Source: Taxillus chinensis (taxonomy: Eukaryota > Streptophyta > Magnoliopsida > Santalales > Loranthaceae). Taken from it: a stretch of DNA of 64,000 nucleotides. The translations under genes were made by a program, and so were the position numbers. Positions 60,775-64,000 of the stretch are shown here, piece by piece (the first letter of the stretch is position 1; every line of letters begins with the position of its first letter). The notes under the pieces were generated by a model that saw only the letters and a list, made by a program, of their open reading frames with translations, searched no databases and had not been told where the DNA came from. The DNA is taken from positions 7,999,293-8,063,292 of the forward strand of contig CM042092.1 of the NCBI GenBank assembly GCA_023512835.1, in the 5' to 3' direction.

Positions 60775-63700
60775 GGAGAGAGGAGGACAACATTCAATGC
60801 CCTCCCTGTACTGCGCTCCTCACTTGACCATTGCTATTTGCTAGCATAGTGCCTCTCTGGGCAGTGTATCGTGTCCTCCAGGGAAAACGTCTGCATCAAC
60901 ACATGCAAAGGAAGTCCCGAGTTAGTTTTTACTTTGTATGTGCGTTTTTTTTAGGCGTAGTTCTGAATCAGTTTTCAGTGGTTAGACACCAAATGTGGGT
61001 TATGTTGTTAAAAGTATTATATATGTCCTGTCCCCGCATATTTATTATTACTTTGTTTTTTTGTTTTTCGTTCATTGTAATGGAGAACATACCTACTCGA
61101 TACACATTCTTATTATCTTTTTCACCCACCCAGTTTGGGATTCCTTTAAAGCGTGTGAGATTCTTTTCCTTTTTTTTCTTTTCATCCGCCCTGCATTCTG
61201 GCTGCAAGGAACTGGGAAGAAAATATTTCTTTAGATTTTACTTAAAAATGATTAGATTTTGAGTATATTATTTTTTAAAAATTTATTTTCATATCAATTC
61301 AATAATTTTTATTTGACACATTGGATTAATAATATTTTTTAAAATTTATTTTCATATCACAAATAAGGTTTTGCTGTATATACTATATATCTATATGCAA
61401 ATAAAATTTTCGTATCTTTGTTTCTTTGTGGGATTTAGTATTTTTTCTTTCAAGTTCTCGAGTGTGGCAACCGGACATCGAGCCAGAAGAGAAGAGGAAA
61501 CGTAGAAGTGTAACGATAGAAGCCACAAACTCAACCAATTTAAAACTTTCTCCTCACATAATGCTCAAAAAAAGAAAACAAAAGATATTGAAATTGATTT
61601 GTGGGTCGGTGGCGGGAACCCCAACTTAGTCTATGAGTATGACCAAGGTCCAAGAAAGATTTCAAGTAAAATTGGTGAAAGAGAGTGGAATGTCTGCAAA
61701 ATTTACGTGCATGCTACTCCTCGGTCCTCGGTGGTGCTCCATTATTATATTTTATTACAAAACAGTAGTGAAACGCGGAGTAACATGCACCAAGATTGAA
61801 GTTGATATATGACCACAAAAAGAATTAGTTGGATCTAGCTGTTTTGTGGAAACTTTCTCTACAAATTTTAGGCTAACATTCCAAGTTTCCAACGTCCACA
61901 ATCAAACTAACCAAAGGGATAAGAAAGAGACTCGTCTTTTCATTAGCAAACACTGTAAAAAAAATTAAATGAACCAAAAAAAAAAAACGAGGAAAAGGAC
62001 TAGTAGACTAGCATAGTAGCGAGGGCACTGCCACTTACACTCCACTAATTATTATTATTATTATTATTTCTTTTTTTCATAAAGGTAAAATAAATATAAA
62101 ATTAATCTAATCAATATTATTATAAAGGTAAAATAAAGATATTATTATAATCAATATTATAATCAATATTATTATAAAATTAATCTAATCAATATTATTA
62201 TTATTTCTTTTCTTTATTATTTATTATAAAGGTAAAATAATCTAATCAATATTTTTTCATGTGCAATGTATTGTTAACACAATATATTTAATATAAATGT
62301 TATTATTATTTAAAATTTAGAATTTGAAGTATAAAACGAAGACTGTGGGTGGCAGGGGGTTGGGATTGGCTGAGACTTGAGAGTCTTGAGACAACACTTG
62401 AACCATAAAAGTAGTTTTCTTCACTGGTTGGTAGATGAGGGGGGCCATGGCTGGCTTTAAAAAAAATAATATTTGTCTCTCACTCAAATGATTTTTGGAC
62501 GCTTATTAACAAATTTTGTGGTCCTTCTAATGGAAATTAGCTCAAAGTAAAAATACAAAGTTTCCTAATCAGCCCAAATCCAAAAATAAAATAAAAATAA
62601 ACGTCTAACTCAAAATCATTAAAAAAAAAAGTTATGATCGGTGGCAACCGAGACTCACACTCTCTCCCGGCAGCGCCCACCCCGACGGCAACGACCCACC
62701 CTCTCTTTAGCGAGACCGATGCCAGTGCTCTAGGGACTAAGAGTGACCCTTCTTTTTTTTTTTTTAAGAAGAAGGTCAATAAAGACCAATTTTGTGTTTT
62801 ATTTTTATAAAAGAGATCACCAAGGGTATAGAATATATCATTGATTGGTAAATTGAACTATTCAAATTATGGTCCATTTTTACAGATTAAATGGACTGAT
62901 TTTGCGCTAACTAAATTCACGCAAACGCAAATTGGTTGTTTTTGTTTGTTTTTTTAATTATTGCCCATCTTACTTGGTAGACCAGTAATCATACATTAAA
63001 TTCGTTCATTTTAAAAATAAAATTTAAAAACATAAACTTTTAAATATGATTTTAAAATTAAAAATTTAAAAGATGTTTGATAAAAATTAACTTATCATTT
63101 GTTTTTTTAATGCGAAATACAAGAAAATATTTGATTGTTTTTAAAATGGTACTAACCATCTGAAATTACTTGAAAGTTAATACAATGATACTAAATTATC
63201 AATTTCAAATTTTGTTTTACATTTGTAAACCAATATTTGATTTTTAGTTTTGACTTATGTTTTTTTGAGAAGTTATTATGGTGATATCTTAATTTTTATA
63301 TTTTAAATTATTATCATGTGTTAATTTATTACAAAAAGTCTTTAATATTACTTTGACATTCTGGGAAAAAAACATACTAGTTCATTCTCTATCCAATAAA
63401 ATTACAGGCTATTTTTCATTCATGATCAATTAAAATTATGGGCCTAAATGGATGCTTCGCAACTAATCGGGCGAACAAATCCATTTACACCATTAGGGGA
63501 CAATGTATCATTTATTTTTAACAACTATTTTTTTCATTTCAGATTTGGAGAGACCATGACTCCAACCAATTGTTCTTCCTTCAAGAAAAGTAATGAAACA
63601 TTTCATTATAATTTCATTTCCTCTGATTTAGTCGTCGCACTTACTTTACTAATTTCTTGCTTGTTACAATGAACTTGTTTTGGCAATGAAATTAGACATA

Positions 63701-64000
63701 CTAGAACATTCACACCAGTTCAATTAAAAATATATTTTCTTTAAAATTTAGATAAAATTTTAAATTTTTGATAAAAAAATACCCTACGTCAAGTCTTTCA
63801 AACTTTAAAATTTACAGAATAAAAATAGAAGTTGGATAGAGAATCTCCACATTTAGAAAATCACTATTTATCTTTCAAATATTTTTTTATTATATTTCTT
63901 AATATATGTGTACTTTGATGAGTTGTAATAAATAAAAGAGATAAAAAATAAAAAATTATAATTTTAAAGAATAGAGATATAGATGGATAATGAGATGTGT
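60775..64000. other. TM9 3' region and AT-rich intergenic DNA
   Basis: The first few hundred bases are probably the TM9 3' untranslated region. Beyond that I see only AT-rich DNA. At about 62,040-62,255 ATT repeats and the words AAAGGTAAAATAA and TCTAATCAATATT recur several times, a short degenerate tandem array. No gene is supportable. Confidence 0.6.

Noticed and set aside
1..64000. tRNA, rRNA and known snoRNA or miRNA genes
   Set aside because: I found no cloverleaf with a convincing box A and box B, no rRNA sequence, and no hairpin of miRNA-precursor length; a covariance-model search would be needed to exclude small RNAs.

Overview
This is nuclear DNA from a flowering plant, most likely a eudicot. 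The genes have short GT-AG introns and the intergenic DNA is AT-rich. Recognised families are a plant pectinesterase, an NPH3/BTB phototropism-type protein, a CYCLING DOF FACTOR relic and a plant TM9/EMP70 protein. Nothing bacterial or organellar is visible, and the sequence does not settle the species.

Bases 1 to about 39,480 form a higher-order tandem array with a period near 14.5 kb. Each period holds two diverged half-units, A and B, of 7.6 and 6.9 kb. Each half carries, all on the minus strand, a four-exon pectinesterase (PME) gene and an intronless SIN3-like gene of 313 to 317 codons (two PAH domains plus the end of the HDAC-interaction domain). Each half also has a small ORF with a hydrophobic N-terminus and a plus-strand relic of a retroelement RNase H domain. 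The order is A1-B1-A2-B2-A3-B3. A1 is cut by the left window edge, and B3 stops before its SIN3-like gene because it runs into a complete NPH3-family gene. In all there are six PME copies (B1 frameshifted, A1 with a lost splice acceptor, the rest open) and five SIN3-like copies, all open. A halves carry a 215-bp piece of the NPH3 last exon, which shows that the array grew from a breakpoint inside that gene. B halves carry a MITE (TTA target duplication, 11-bp terminal inverted repeats) in the RNase H relic. A2 is nearly the same as A3, and B1 as B2, while A1 and B3 are the odd ones. The last step was therefore a duplication of a B-A block inside an older A-B-A-B array.

Bases 39,194-43,573 hold the intact NPH3/BTB gene (minus, four exons, 615 aa), with a CT-rich leader and G-box-containing upstream DNA to about 44.7 kb. 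Bases 44.7-53.75 kb are AT-rich and gene-poor, with degenerate repeats and microsatellites. Bases 53.8-54.8 kb are a CDF-type Dof gene relic (minus) with stops, a frameshift and half of its zinc finger lost. Bases 57,223-60,774 are an intact seven-exon TM9/EMP70 gene (plus, 635 aa). The rest, to 64 kb, is AT-rich intergenic DNA with simple repeats.

Nothing links the single-copy genes functionally to the array. Within the array, the cell-wall enzyme and the chromatin-corepressor-like gene have been amplified together. Whether that matters or is passive linkage cannot be told from sequence alone.
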